Part shown: in pieces, positions 34,596-43,473 of the stretch | Layout of the letters: each line of letters opens with the position of its first letter | Position numbering within the stretch: position 1 is the stretch's first letter | Assembly: GCA_041570195.1 (NCBI GenBank) | Contig: JBFFWQ010000012.1 | Span: forward strand, 17,154 to 81,153 | Source of the DNA: UBA11865 sp041570195 | GTDB taxonomy: Bacteria; Chloroflexota; Anaerolineae; Promineifilales; Promineifilaceae | Length of the DNA: 64,000 nucleotides | Direction of reading: 5' to 3' | Program-made: the position numbers and the translations under genes | Notes under the pieces: generated by a model | The model's database searches: none | Told to the model about the DNA's origin: nothing | Seen by the model: the letters and a program-made list of their open reading frames with translations, nothing else

Positions 34596-36248
34596 TCACT
34601 CGCGGATCAATGAATAAACAGTCATGTTGTTGCTACCTTGCTGTTGGGTCCAGGCATGATCGGTCGTGTAGAGCAGCAAGGCATCCTCGTCGACGGTCAG
34701 AGTCGCATAGGGCCACCCAGGCGCGGTGACAAGATAGCCAGCTCCACTTCTACGTACATAGTCGGCCAGGGCAGGCTCATCGCCGAGTAAAGGAATGACC
34801 TCGGGGGAAACGAGGCCAGCCATATCCAACAAGGGACGCTCGCCGAAGTAGCCAATGGCGCCAATGTCATGCGCGGCAATCAGCGCGCCGGGTGGAGTAT
34901 GGTCATTTAGCCAGCGAGCTACCGTCACCATTTCCCCATTGACGAAGGCTACGTCGACAGCATAGGCCTGCATACCCAGCAACACGAAAATGGCCAACAA
35001 CACACCAAAGACAAGTCCGGCCGCCCTGCTGGAAACAAATGTGACCCGCGGGCCGGGCTGCAGCTTTGTGCCGATGCGTTTGGCCAGCCAAAACCAGCCG
35101 GCCAGGCCATAAAGGATGATGACCGGCAAGACAGGCAGAAGATAGCGGCCATGCTGATAGAGAACCGGCAACCGCCAGGCATACAGCAGCACGTGTCCGG
35201 CCGCCCACAGGAGCGGCAACACGTGTAGCAGGCGTCGCTCCTGCCAGTCAATGCCCAACGAGCGCCAGGCGGCAACCAGCAATCCCGGCAGCAACAAGAG
35301 TTGTGCGCCGCTCATACCTCGCCAGCCTTCGGCCGGGCCGCCAAGTAAGAAATAGAACAACCGCAGAAAACGGGTTGGCAAGGAATTCCGCCAGAGAAAA
35401 GCGTACTCGGCCTGCTTGGCATAAAAGGTATTCGGCCACAGGTTGCCACTTGACCAAAGATTGAGGGCGAAATAGGGCAGCAGCGTCAGGGTGGCAGCCA
35501 GCAAGTAGCTCAGCATGCGGCTCAGCCGCTGGTGCCCATTGTCCTTGGCGAGCAGCAGGCCCAGGCCAACTAGAAGCAACAGGGCCAGTCCTTCGGGTCG
35601 GGCCAAGATCAGCAGACCGGCGAAGAAACCCAGCCACCACGGCCGCCATGGACCAAACAATAGCTGACGGCTGTAAAGCAACATCAACTGTACGGCCAGG
35701 GCACCAAACAGCAGCGTCTCCATGCCACTTCCAGCGGCCCATATCAGCGGCCAGCTCAGGACAAGGACCAGACCGGCCCAGCGGGCCCTGGTCGCCAGGC
35801 CTGGCCAGAGTGTTTGCCACAAGATCATCGCCGCCCAGGCGCACCAAACCAAACATAGCCAACCGAGAAGGTAAGTCCAGAGCTGGGCCGATAGGGACAA
35901 GAAATGCGCAGGGATCAGAAGGGCGGTCCACAACGGCGCCGTTGAACCGGCGCTGGTCTCGCCGGGGCTGAATTCCCAACGGCCGTATTGGGCGAGGTTG
36001 CGAGCGTAGGTTTGGTGTATCCAGGCGTCGTCTAACGGAAAGCCGGTCTCGTCCCGAAAAGCAGCCAGGCCGACGTAGGCCAGCACAACAAGCAGAGCGA
36101 CGGCCGCCACGAGCCAATAGGCGCTGGCGCCTGGCCCACGTAGCAACCCAGGCAACGTAGCCTGACCGGCCGGCAGGACAGCTTCCACGGTCGACGGGAC
36201 TTCCTGCCGTTCTGGTCTATTGTCAGTTGGAGCCGCTATATCGCCCAT
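34596..36248 (-). CDS. GT-C membrane glycosyltransferase (ArnT/PMT-like)
   Basis: 550 aa with about 11 membrane helices. The first outer loop holds the GT39/ArnT-type acidic motif FPLDDAWIHQTYARNLAQYG (Asp-Asp, the catalytic base and metal site in this superfamily). A soluble C-terminal part (NGEMVTVARWLNDHTPPGAL then IAAHDIGAIGYFGERPLLDM) is common in bacterial mannosyltransferase relatives. It would use a polyprenyl-phosphate sugar, which the synthase at 41625 could make. Last gene of the cluster, 3 bp after the PIG-V-like gene. Confidence 0.8.
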   Translation of the reverse strand: MGDIAAPTDNRPERQEVPSTVEAVLPAGQATLPGLLRGPGASAYWLVAAVALLVVLAYVGLAAFRDETGFPLDDAWIHQTYARNLAQYGRWEFSPGETSAGSTAPLWTALLIPAHFLSLSAQLWTYLLGWLCLVWCAWAAMILWQTLWPGLATRARWAGLVLVLSWPLIWAAGSGMETLLFGALAVQLMLLYSRQLLFGPWRPWWLGFFAGLLILARPEGLALLLLVGLGLLLAKDNGHQRLSRMLSYLLAATLTLLPYFALNLWSSGNLWPNTFYAKQAEYAFLWRNSLPTRFLRLFYFLLGGPAEGWRGMSGAQLLLLPGLLVAAWRSLGIDWQERRLLHVLPLLWAAGHVLLYAWRLPVLYQHGRYLLPVLPVIILYGLAGWFWLAKRIGTKLQPGPRVTFVSSRAAGLVFGVLLAIFVLLGMQAYAVDVAFVNGEMVTVARWLNDHTPPGALIAAHDIGAIGYFGERPLLDMAGLVSPEVIPLLGDEPALADYVRRSGAGYLVTAPGWPYATLTVDEDALLLYTTDHAWTQQQGSNNMTVYSLIRE

Positions 36249-36251
36249 CCG

Positions 36252-37529
36252 TCACGCAACCCAACCCCACATAAAAAACTGTCCGCTGAAGTAAAGATAC
36301 AAGGCAACGGACGGATATACAATGAGACGATTTGGCCATGGCCGGCGGCCGGCCTGGCCGAGAAGCATGAAGGTTGGAAAAAAAGCCAGCGTGTAGCGCG
36401 AAAACGAGTAGAGCGGTTTCAGATTGGATGTGGGCAACAACATGAACAACAACAGCATAGCCGAATATAGACCGTAGATCCTGGGCAATCGGCGCAAAGC
36501 GATCAAGGTCGTCGCCAGCAATAAAAGAGCACACAGAAAATCAAAAAACAAGGTAAAAGGAGCGCCGCCGGCGATCATTTGTTGGATGGCCGTGAACAGG
36601 TCATGGCCGGGAAAGGTCGTTTCCTGGTACCAATAGGCGCTGTAGATCGCGCCCAGAGAAGGCAGGCCAATCAAATAACGGTACAGCAGAAAGAGCGACG
36701 TGCCAGCCAATGGCAGCAGTGTCGCCAGGCCGGTCCAATCGATACGGCGCCAGTTGAAGTCGCGCCGGGCAAGGTATTCATAGGCCAGGGGAACCACCAA
36801 CACCCAGCCGGTCAATCGAACCAAGGGGGCGATCAAGCCCAGCAGGCCGGCCAACCAAAAACGGTCGCGCCTGGCTGACCAGATTGACCCCATGGCCAGC
36901 AGCAGGAACAAAGATTCGGTGTAGGCTGCCAGCAAGAAGAAGGCCGTCGGAAAGATCGTCCAATAGACGACACTGCGCTTAGCCGTTGGCTCGTCCAGTT
37001 CAGCTTCAGTAAGCCGGTACAGCAGGACCAGGCTGGCCAGGAAGGCCAGATTGGAGATTATCAGCGCGGCCGCCAGATTGCCGTTCGATCCCAACAGTAA
37101 GCCTAGCAACCGGCCCAGTAAATTGATGGCCGCCGGGTACAGGGGCGGGAAGACCGAGTCCTCTTCGGCGGCATAGCCGTCTTCGGCTATACGCAAGTAA
37201 TGCAGGGCGTCAAAACGCTGCCACGGTCCTAAGACCAATGCCGATAGGCCGCGCTCGATGGGCGGCTGGCCCAGATACGGCCGCAACACCTCGTCCGCTT
37301 CTTGTGGCAAGGGGAGTATGGCCAGGACAACGACCGCCCAAAGGGTGATCACCAGCCGGCTGACCAGAAAGACCAGCAACGCAAAACGCATGGCTGGCCG
37401 AGCTGACCAGGATCGGCGACCGGCGGCCGGCGGCAAATGGTCAGAATCGTAACCCCCGGCCGGCTCGTCTGGCTGATCCTGGGCTCGGACCAGGTGGCTG
37501 GGCAGGCTAAGGTGAGCCAACCAATTCAT
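36252..37529 (-). CDS. PIG-V-like mannosyltransferase
   Basis: 425 aa, about 10 membrane helices. PIG-V/GT76 motifs: PWQRFDALHYLRIAEDGYAA (the Asp-Ala-x-His-Tyr catalytic loop) and FPPLYPAAINLLGRLLG, then YWTIFPTAFFLLAAYTESLF. In eukaryotes the family adds mannose to GPI; bacterial relatives use polyprenyl-phosphate mannose for cell-surface glycans. Its start overlaps the upstream gene by 23 bp, so the two are translationally linked. Confidence 0.85.
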   Translation of the reverse strand: MNWLAHLSLPSHLVRAQDQPDEPAGGYDSDHLPPAAGRRSWSARPAMRFALLVFLVSRLVITLWAVVVLAILPLPQEADEVLRPYLGQPPIERGLSALVLGPWQRFDALHYLRIAEDGYAAEEDSVFPPLYPAAINLLGRLLGLLLGSNGNLAAALIISNLAFLASLVLLYRLTEAELDEPTAKRSVVYWTIFPTAFFLLAAYTESLFLLLAMGSIWSARRDRFWLAGLLGLIAPLVRLTGWVLVVPLAYEYLARRDFNWRRIDWTGLATLLPLAGTSLFLLYRYLIGLPSLGAIYSAYWYQETTFPGHDLFTAIQQMIAGGAPFTLFFDFLCALLLLATTLIALRRLPRIYGLYSAMLLLFMLLPTSNLKPLYSFSRYTLAFFPTFMLLGQAGRRPWPNRLIVYPSVALYLYFSGQFFMWGWVA

Positions 37530-39099
37530 ATAACCTCACGTCGTCGAAGCTATCCACCAGGCGCAGGCGCGGGTGTTGCTCGCGGTCCAGGTAAAGATCG
37601 TTGAGCGGTCGGGGACGATTGCCATTGAGAGCCAGGAAGGTTACACCATAGCGCTCGGCCGCTTGCACCAGGATCTCGGGCGACTCGTTTGGAACGCTGA
37701 CCGCGGATAGGCCGGTGTAATAATGCAGCGCCGGCGCGTTGCCAGCCATGACCACCGCCTCGGCCGGCACTGTGCGTCCAATGCGCCGGAAGGATTCGGG
37801 ATCCTCATCCGGGGCCAGGCGATATTGAGAAACAAAGAGGCCAAGCACCAGGGCGACGACGATGAACATAGCTGAGAACAGTCGCTTGGCTCGTTCAGGT
37901 TGCCAATGGGAAAGACGGGCCGCCGTCCAATCGACAGCTACGCCGATGCCGGCCGCAGCTAGGGCCATGAACCAGGGCCAGAGCGCAGCCGAAGAATGAA
38001 AGAGGCTGCCGCGCATGCCAGGAAAAGTGAACAACAGGCTGCCGCTAATAAACAAGGCGATTGCGTAAATCACGACCGGTCGCAGCAGCTGCCAGGCGGC
38101 CGGCCGCTTACGCAAGGAGACCAGGCCAACGACGATAAAGGGTACCAGGAAGATCAGACCGGCGACGGCCACGTAGGTCTGGCCGGCAACCCACAACCCC
38201 TGTAGACGCGATCGAAGGACATTCTCAACACCCCAATCAAGCAGTGTGACCAAATTGAAACTGCGCCCGTAGGCAAATAGGTCGTCATAGGTGGTCAGAA
38301 AGAGGCTCTGAACCCCGGCCGTCGGCAGAGGCCGGCCCAGAACGGACCAATTGTGCAGGAACCAGCCGCCCATTACCAACAAATAGCCGCCCAGCAATAA
38401 GAACAGAGAGACCAGCCAAGGGCGCCAATCGCCCTTGTCCTTTCGTCGCCGCCCAAGGATGTCCGCGAGCCACAACAAAAAGGCCACCAATAGCAGCAGC
38501 AGGCCGTCGGCTCGGGCCAGGTGAGCCAGACCGGCCGTCACTCCGGCAACGGCCCACCAGCCACGCCGGGCCGGCGCCAGGCCAATGGCCAGCAGGCTGA
38601 GGCCTCCGGCCAGGGCGTAGGGGGCGAAGGTGGTCGGCTGGACCATGAAGGCGGCGTAGAAGCCGCCGCTGACCGTGAACAGCGCCGCGACCCAGGACTG
38701 CCAGCGTTGCCGGGCCAGCTGCCAGCTTATGGCATAGGCCAGCAGCGGCAGCAAGCCGCTCAGTAGCCAGAAGAGGGATTGCGCCCCTCTGAAATCATCT
38801 CTAATAGCATAGCCGATGCCGGCCAGGATGGAAGCCAGGGGCATCCAGTAGGTGTGGCTGTGCGCCGGCAAACCGGCCGGATCGTCCAGGAATTGCCAGA
38901 GTATCTGCTCGCTGAAACCGTAACCGTTCGCCAGGCGCTGACCGTTGGTGGCATAGTAATAGGCGTCCATATAGGTTGGTTCGTTCAGCCGGCTGGCCCA
39001 GGCGGCCTGGATCAGCAGGCCAATGATGACGACCAGGAGCAAATCGATCTTGGCCACTCTGGGTAATCGCGACGGTCCTTGTTCAGCAGCGGCCATCAA
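37507..39099 (-). CDS. GT-C membrane glycosyltransferase (PMT family)
   Basis: 530 aa with about 11 membrane helices. The loop after helix 1 (LNEPTYMDAYYYATNGQRLANG) has the single Asp and Tyr-rich pattern of the PMT_2-type enzymes, followed by HTYWMPLASILAGIGY. The soluble C-terminal 90 residues (EAVVMAGNAPALHYYTGLSA) resemble the periplasmic-side domain of related enzymes. Substrate unknown; probably mannose or another hexose from a lipid carrier. Confidence 0.75.
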   Translation of the reverse strand: MMAAAEQGPSRLPRVAKIDLLLVVIIGLLIQAAWASRLNEPTYMDAYYYATNGQRLANGYGFSEQILWQFLDDPAGLPAHSHTYWMPLASILAGIGYAIRDDFRGAQSLFWLLSGLLPLLAYAISWQLARQRWQSWVAALFTVSGGFYAAFMVQPTTFAPYALAGGLSLLAIGLAPARRGWWAVAGVTAGLAHLARADGLLLLLVAFLLWLADILGRRRKDKGDWRPWLVSLFLLLGGYLLVMGGWFLHNWSVLGRPLPTAGVQSLFLTTYDDLFAYGRSFNLVTLLDWGVENVLRSRLQGLWVAGQTYVAVAGLIFLVPFIVVGLVSLRKRPAAWQLLRPVVIYAIALFISGSLLFTFPGMRGSLFHSSAALWPWFMALAAAGIGVAVDWTAARLSHWQPERAKRLFSAMFIVVALVLGLFVSQYRLAPDEDPESFRRIGRTVPAEAVVMAGNAPALHYYTGLSAVSVPNESPEILVQAAERYGVTFLALNGNRPRPLNDLYLDREQHPRLRLVDSFDDVRLYELVGSP

Positions 39100-39153
39100 G
39101 AACTCCGTTGCAGCGGCCGGCCCCGCTGGCTGTCGAGGTAAAGTGGGAATGGC

Positions 39154-40608
39154 CTAGCCATCAGATCGGGTAAATACTGAGGCCAGCGCATCGTCGTAGG
39201 CCAATTCCCAGCGATCACTGGCGGTTAACAGGTTGCTCAATGGACTGTGGCGCTCGATGAGCACGTAGACCACCTGGTATTCGTCCAGCGGCTGCTGCCA
39301 ACGACTGGTCAGGTCAAAGGTCCGACGATAGTAATGGAGGAATTCGTCGCCGTAAACGTCGGCCCGACCGTCGACATAGACGGGCAAGCCGCGCCAGATG
39401 AGATAGCCGCCCCAGTTGTAGCTGTTGTAGCCTGGCTGGTCATCCAGCCCGCTTTCAACCAGGTAATCGACGGCCGCCTCGGGATAGCGGCCGGCGACGG
39501 CCTCTTCGTTGCCGCCCAGCTTGGCAAGTGACCAGGCAGCCACAGCGACCAGGGCGAGCAGCACTAGCAACCAATTAAGAACAGCTAGTCGACCGGCCTT
39601 CTCTTCACGGACCTGGCCGCTCAGTAGAGCGTATAGGCGCGTTTCTTCCGATGCCAGCAACAGGTAGCGGCAAATGACGGGGCTGGCGACGATGGCAAAG
39701 ATAGGAATGTGCCTGGCCGAAAGCAAGCCGGCGGCGGCCGTTCCGGCGAACAGCAGGCCGTCGGTCAGTGATAGCGGGCGACGAGCGGCAACCATGCCTA
39801 GCAGGCCAATGCCCAGCAGAGCGGCGAACGGCCAGAAAATGACCTGATGGAAATCGGGCGAGGCCCACTCTTGAATATAGCTTTGCATGGCATTGCTGCC
39901 TAAAGTGAAGAAGGGATAAATCCACAGCGCCGGGCCATTGGGATTAAGTACCGCGATCAAGAATGAAGCCAGCGTCATGACGCCTAACCAGCGCACTTTA
40001 GGCCAGTTCAGGCCCCTTTGTTGCCACCGCCCCATGATCAGGCTGATGCTTTCGCCGGCCAGATAGGCCAACAGAATGGCAATACCTACCAGGTACCCGC
40101 TGTGCATGTTGGCCCATAGCAACGTTAACAGGGGCAACAGCAACAGGCCGCGCCGGCGGATCTTGCCGTCCTTAAAACCTTCGACCAGGAAAACGAAGGC
40201 GGCCGAGAAGAGCATGTTGAACAGTTGCGGCCGGACGCCCCAGAAGGGAGCGGTAGCCAGGGCAGCCAACAGGATCGTGAATCCGGCCAAATAGGGCCGG
40301 CCGGCACAGCGTTTATATACCAGGGCAAAGGTCAGGCTGACCAGCGCCGCCGATAGCAGAATCAGCCCGTACAGGCCGGCCGCTTGATAACCCAGCCACA
40401 TGAGCACTTCGGACAGCCATTCGTGCGTGATCCAGCGATGGTCCGGCACGGTGAAAGAAAAAACGTCCTGGCGGGGAATGCCTTGCTCCAGAATGAACTG
40501 ACCGGTGCGCAGATGCCACCACATGTCCGGATCCAACGTCTCGCGCACGGCCATGACGAATATGGCCAGGAAGAGCAAAACGGCAAACAAGCGGCGAACG
40601 GTCAACAT
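39154..40608 (-). CDS. Multi-spanning membrane protein, GT-C-like
   Basis: 484 aa with about 11 membrane helices. The first outer loop ETLDPDMWWHLRTGQFILEQ followed by HRWITHEWLSEVLMW is a recurrent motif of a bacterial family of unknown role whose layout mirrors GT-C enzymes (acidic loop after helix 1, soluble tail). The tail ends YNSYNWGGYLIWRGLPVYVD. It lies in the glycosylation operon between the methyltransferase and the PMT-like gene. Enzymatic activity is inferred from context only. Confidence 0.65.
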   Translation of the reverse strand: MLTVRRLFAVLLFLAIFVMAVRETLDPDMWWHLRTGQFILEQGIPRQDVFSFTVPDHRWITHEWLSEVLMWLGYQAAGLYGLILLSAALVSLTFALVYKRCAGRPYLAGFTILLAALATAPFWGVRPQLFNMLFSAAFVFLVEGFKDGKIRRRGLLLLPLLTLLWANMHSGYLVGIAILLAYLAGESISLIMGRWQQRGLNWPKVRWLGVMTLASFLIAVLNPNGPALWIYPFFTLGSNAMQSYIQEWASPDFHQVIFWPFAALLGIGLLGMVAARRPLSLTDGLLFAGTAAAGLLSARHIPIFAIVASPVICRYLLLASEETRLYALLSGQVREEKAGRLAVLNWLLVLLALVAVAAWSLAKLGGNEEAVAGRYPEAAVDYLVESGLDDQPGYNSYNWGGYLIWRGLPVYVDGRADVYGDEFLHYYRRTFDLTSRWQQPLDEYQVVYVLIERHSPLSNLLTASDRWELAYDDALASVFTRSDG

Positions 40609-40710
40609 GATTCAGGTCTGGGGCATCCTATTTCCCCATCATCCCCCAAATGGCGTTTATGGCAATAGGAAAGTAGCTTCAAATGAAGACGCTGCGCGGT
40701 TGAAACGATA

Positions 40711-41628
40711 TTACTTGTCGCGGACCGGCCGCCGAGCGTAGACGGTGAAGAGATCGCCAAGATTAACCGGAATGGTAGAGTCGCCCAATCGGACCGCTTC
40801 AACCACACCGCCGAACAAGCGGCCTAATGGCCGGCTGAGTCCAGCGACCCGCGAGGCCAGGTAGCCCAGGCTCAGGTAGCGACCTTCGGCGCCAGTCCAG
40901 ATTACCTCGAGATCATTCTGCGTCAGCAGGCGTTTCAACGTCCGTCGCGAGAAATACTCGACGTGCATATCCATCAGCCATGGCCAGCGGCGGCCCATGA
41001 GCCTGGCCATTGAGCTGTTGATATCCATCGTGTGTATGGCCAAAAGGCCACCAGGGTTCAATAACCTGCGGGCCTTGGCCACTTCGGCCGAAGGATCAAT
41101 CAGATGCTCGATGACATCCCACATGGTGATCACGTCAAAGCGCCGGTCGCGCAATTCGTCGGCATCCAGCGTCCCTTGCATCACCGGCAAACCCTGGTCT
41201 CGGGCCAGGCCAGAGGCCCAGCTCGAAGGTTCAACACCCACCGCCTGCCAATTACGAGAACAGGCGACCTCGACGAAGATGCCGGTATAAGCGCCTACGT
41301 CCAGGAGGGGTCGACCGGCGGCTGGCCCGGTGAACTTCTCCAGCGAACGCAGATGGTGGGCGAAGGTCTTTTCCCGGCCGGCGCGCTCCACGACATAGGT
41401 CTGGTCCTCAACGGCCGCATAGGCGTCCAGTAGCTCGTCGGCCGGCCAACGCGGATTGGCGTATACGTGGCCGCAGTGCTCACATTGAACGATTTGCAAA
41501 TGCTGGCCATAACCGGCGCAGGTACAACGAAAGGCATCTACGTCCGGCTGAGCAGGATTATGGTCTGTCGCCGCGAAACGCACTCGCCACGTATCGCGTC
41601 CGCAGATGTTGCAGTTCACATTGATCAT
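40711..41628 (-). CDS. SAM-dependent methyltransferase with zinc-binding N-terminus
   Basis: 305 aa from ATG 41628, which overlaps the stop of the upstream synthase by 4 bp (ATGA); a longer frame is a shadow. An N-terminal treble-clef-like region (CNICGRDTWRV then CEHCGHVYANPRWP) is typical of methyltransferases acting on sugar precursors, such as TylF/NovP relatives. The class I fold has LLDVGAYTGIFVEVACSRNW (motif I), MWDVIEHLIDPSAEV and LLNPGGLLAIHTMD. It probably O- or C-methylates a sugar or lipid-linked glycan. Confidence 0.85.
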   Translation of the reverse strand: MINVNCNICGRDTWRVRFAATDHNPAQPDVDAFRCTCAGYGQHLQIVQCEHCGHVYANPRWPADELLDAYAAVEDQTYVVERAGREKTFAHHLRSLEKFTGPAAGRPLLDVGAYTGIFVEVACSRNWQAVGVEPSSWASGLARDQGLPVMQGTLDADELRDRRFDVITMWDVIEHLIDPSAEVAKARRLLNPGGLLAIHTMDINSSMARLMGRRWPWLMDMHVEYFSRRTLKRLLTQNDLEVIWTGAEGRYLSLGYLASRVAGLSRPLGRLFGGVVEAVRLGDSTIPVNLGDLFTVYARRPVRDK

Positions 41629-42383
41629 GCCGTTTCGGTCGGCGCCACGTAGCGCGGGGCCCGACCCAATAGGCGCCGGGCGAAGAGCCTGAATACCGTG
41701 TACTGGGCTTTGAGCACTTCCCGGCGCGATATCTTGGTCGCACCTTTGCGCCGGTCTTCGAAAATGATCGGCACCTCGCCAATGTCCCAGCCGCGCCGCT
41801 CGCACATGAACAGCATTTCGACCAGAAATGAATATCCGCTGGAGAAGATCTCATCCAGCGGGATCGACTCTAACACCCGCCGATGATATAGACGAAAACC
41901 GGCCGTCGTGTCCTTGGCCCGCAAGCCCAGGAGCGTTCGGGCCACCGCATTTGCGATGCGGCTAAGCATAATCCGTTTCCAGGTGCAGTAGCGGGTGCCG
42001 CCGCCGGGCACGTATCGGGAACCAATCACAACATCCTTGGTGCGGCTCAATTCAATCATGGCGGGGACATAGCGCGGGTTGTGGGAGAAATCGGCGTCCA
42101 TGGTCATCAGGCGCGCCGCACTCAGATCCTGGAGGCCGTATTTGAAACCGGCGACATAAGCCGTGCCCAGGCCCATCTTGCCCGGCCGATGCACGACATT
42201 GACGCGGCCTGGGTGCCTTTCGGCCCAGGCGTCGGCCAATTGGCCGGTCCCATCGGGCGAGTTGTCATCCACAACGATGATGCCGATATGCACCGGCAGA
42301 TCGAGCAGCTGCTGTATCAAGTCGTCAAGATTGTCGGCCTCGTTGTAGGTGGGCACGATGACGAATATGTCTACATCGACCAT
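41625..42383 (-). CDS. Polyprenyl-phosphate mannose synthase-like GT2 enzyme
   Basis: 252 aa from ATG 42383 (AAAGGA 4 nt upstream; a GTG five codons earlier is possible). GT-A fold of family 2 with VIVPTYNEADNLDDLIQQLL, VVDDNSPDGTGQLAD, MDADFSHNPRYVPAMI (metal-binding DxD-like) and IGSRYVPGGGT, all close to DPM1/Ppm1. No membrane helices, as in the soluble DPM1 type. It makes polyprenyl-phosphate mannose on the cytoplasmic face, the donor for GT-C enzymes such as those encoded downstream. First gene of the six-gene operon. Confidence 0.9.
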   Translation of the reverse strand: MVDVDIFVIVPTYNEADNLDDLIQQLLDLPVHIGIIVVDDNSPDGTGQLADAWAERHPGRVNVVHRPGKMGLGTAYVAGFKYGLQDLSAARLMTMDADFSHNPRYVPAMIELSRTKDVVIGSRYVPGGGTRYCTWKRIMLSRIANAVARTLLGLRAKDTTAGFRLYHRRVLESIPLDEIFSSGYSFLVEMLFMCERRGWDIGEVPIIFEDRRKGATKISRREVLKAQYTVFRLFARRLLGRAPRYVAPTETA

Positions 42384-42491
42384 GGCATCCTTTCTCACAG
42401 ATGCGGGATTGTAACGGTGACCCTATAGCCGGTCAAAACATGAAGTTTCTACGTACCCGTTTCCAGCCCTGCCCGTATCCGGCATAATCCA

Positions 42492-42520
42492 TTGTAATCC
42501 CTCTTTGCCTGCTGTATCAT
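42492..42520 (+). promoter_or_regulatory. Promoter of the RimK-like gene, leaderless
   Basis: TTGTAA (42492-42497), 17-bp spacer, TATCAT (42515-42520). The ATG follows after 7 nt, the normal distance from a -10 box to the transcription start, and no ribosome site exists. Confidence 0.7.
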
Positions 42521-42527
42521 CGTCACG

Positions 42528-43439
42528 ATGAAGATCGCTCTATTGTCGCGTAATCCAGGCCTGTATAGCACGCGGAGAATCGCTCAGGCCGCTCGCAGCC
42601 GCGGCCATCTCTTGATCATCCTGGACACGCTGCATTTGCCGGTCCAGGTCGGACACGGCCCGACGGCCGCGGCCATCGAACCGTTGCCCGACGTCGACGC
42701 CATCATTCCCCGCATTGGGACTTCAATCACGTTTTATGGCCTGGCGGTAGTGCGCCAGTTCGAAGCCCAAGGCGTCGTCACCACGGCTACTTCCGAGGCA
42801 ATTGCCCGCTCGCGCGACAAGTTACACAGCCTGCAAGTGATGAGCAGCAATGGTCTGCCTACGCCGAATACGACGGTGGTTAGCGATCCGAACGATGCTT
42901 TGAAGGCGATCCAGATCGCCGGTGGGTTGCCGGTCATTTTGAAGCTGATCCGGGGTACACAGGGTCGAGGCGTGTTTCTGGCCCGCGAAATGCACACCGT
43001 CACCTCGGTCCTGAGAACCGTGCGCCGGGCCAGCGAGCAGATGTTGGTTCAAGAGTATATAAGAGAGTCCCGCGGCACCGACATTCGTATCATCGTGGTC
43101 GGCAACCGTTGCGTAGCGGCCATGCAGCGAACCGCTTCGCGGGGCGATTTTCGATCCAACTTGCACCGTGGCGGCACGGCAAAGCCGATCACACTGGACG
43201 AGAAAACGCGCCGGCTGGCGGCCAAGGCGGCCAGAGCACATGGCCTGGCCGTTGCCGGCGTTGACTTACTGCAATCGGATCGCGGACCCTTGCTCCTGGA
43301 GGTGAATTCGTCGCCTGGCCTGGAAGGCATCGAGACGGCGACTGAAGTGGATGTCGCCGCAGAGATCGTGCGCTATCTGGAGCAAGAAGAACGAACGGCC
43401 AAACATCGCCGACGATTGCAGCGCAAGGGCCGGCGCTAG
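42528..43439 (+). CDS. rimK: RimK family ATP-grasp ligase
   Basis: 303 aa. An N-terminal RimK pre-grasp domain (PDVDAIIPRIGTSITFYGLA) is followed by the ATP-grasp domain: RSRDKLHSLQVMSSNGLPTP, VILKLIRGTQGRGVFLA, LVQEYIRESRGTDIRIIVVG, RTASRGDFRSNLHRGG and the metal ligands GPLLLEVNSSPGLEGIE. RimK adds glutamates to the C-terminus of ribosomal protein S6; relatives make other amide bonds (LysX, MptN, CofF), so the substrate is open. Transcribed divergently from the glycosylation operon. The basic C-terminal tail (KHRRRLQRKGRR) is unusual. Confidence 0.85.
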   Translation: MKIALLSRNPGLYSTRRIAQAARSRGHLLIILDTLHLPVQVGHGPTAAAIEPLPDVDAIIPRIGTSITFYGLAVVRQFEAQGVVTTATSEAIARSRDKLHSLQVMSSNGLPTPNTTVVSDPNDALKAIQIAGGLPVILKLIRGTQGRGVFLAREMHTVTSVLRTVRRASEQMLVQEYIRESRGTDIRIIVVGNRCVAAMQRTASRGDFRSNLHRGGTAKPITLDEKTRRLAAKAARAHGLAVAGVDLLQSDRGPLLLEVNSSPGLEGIETATEVDVAAEIVRYLEQEERTAKHRRRLQRKGRR

Positions 43440-43454
43440 GATTGGCACCTCGAT

Positions 43455-43473
43455 ATTGACTTCGTAAGTCAAT
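43455..43473. terminator. Hairpin between convergent genes
   Basis: ATTGACTT-CGT-AAGTCAAT, a perfect 8-bp stem 15 bp after the RimK-like stop; it also overlaps the stop of the receiver-roadblock gene. Weak U-run, so function as a shared terminator is tentative. Confidence 0.4.
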
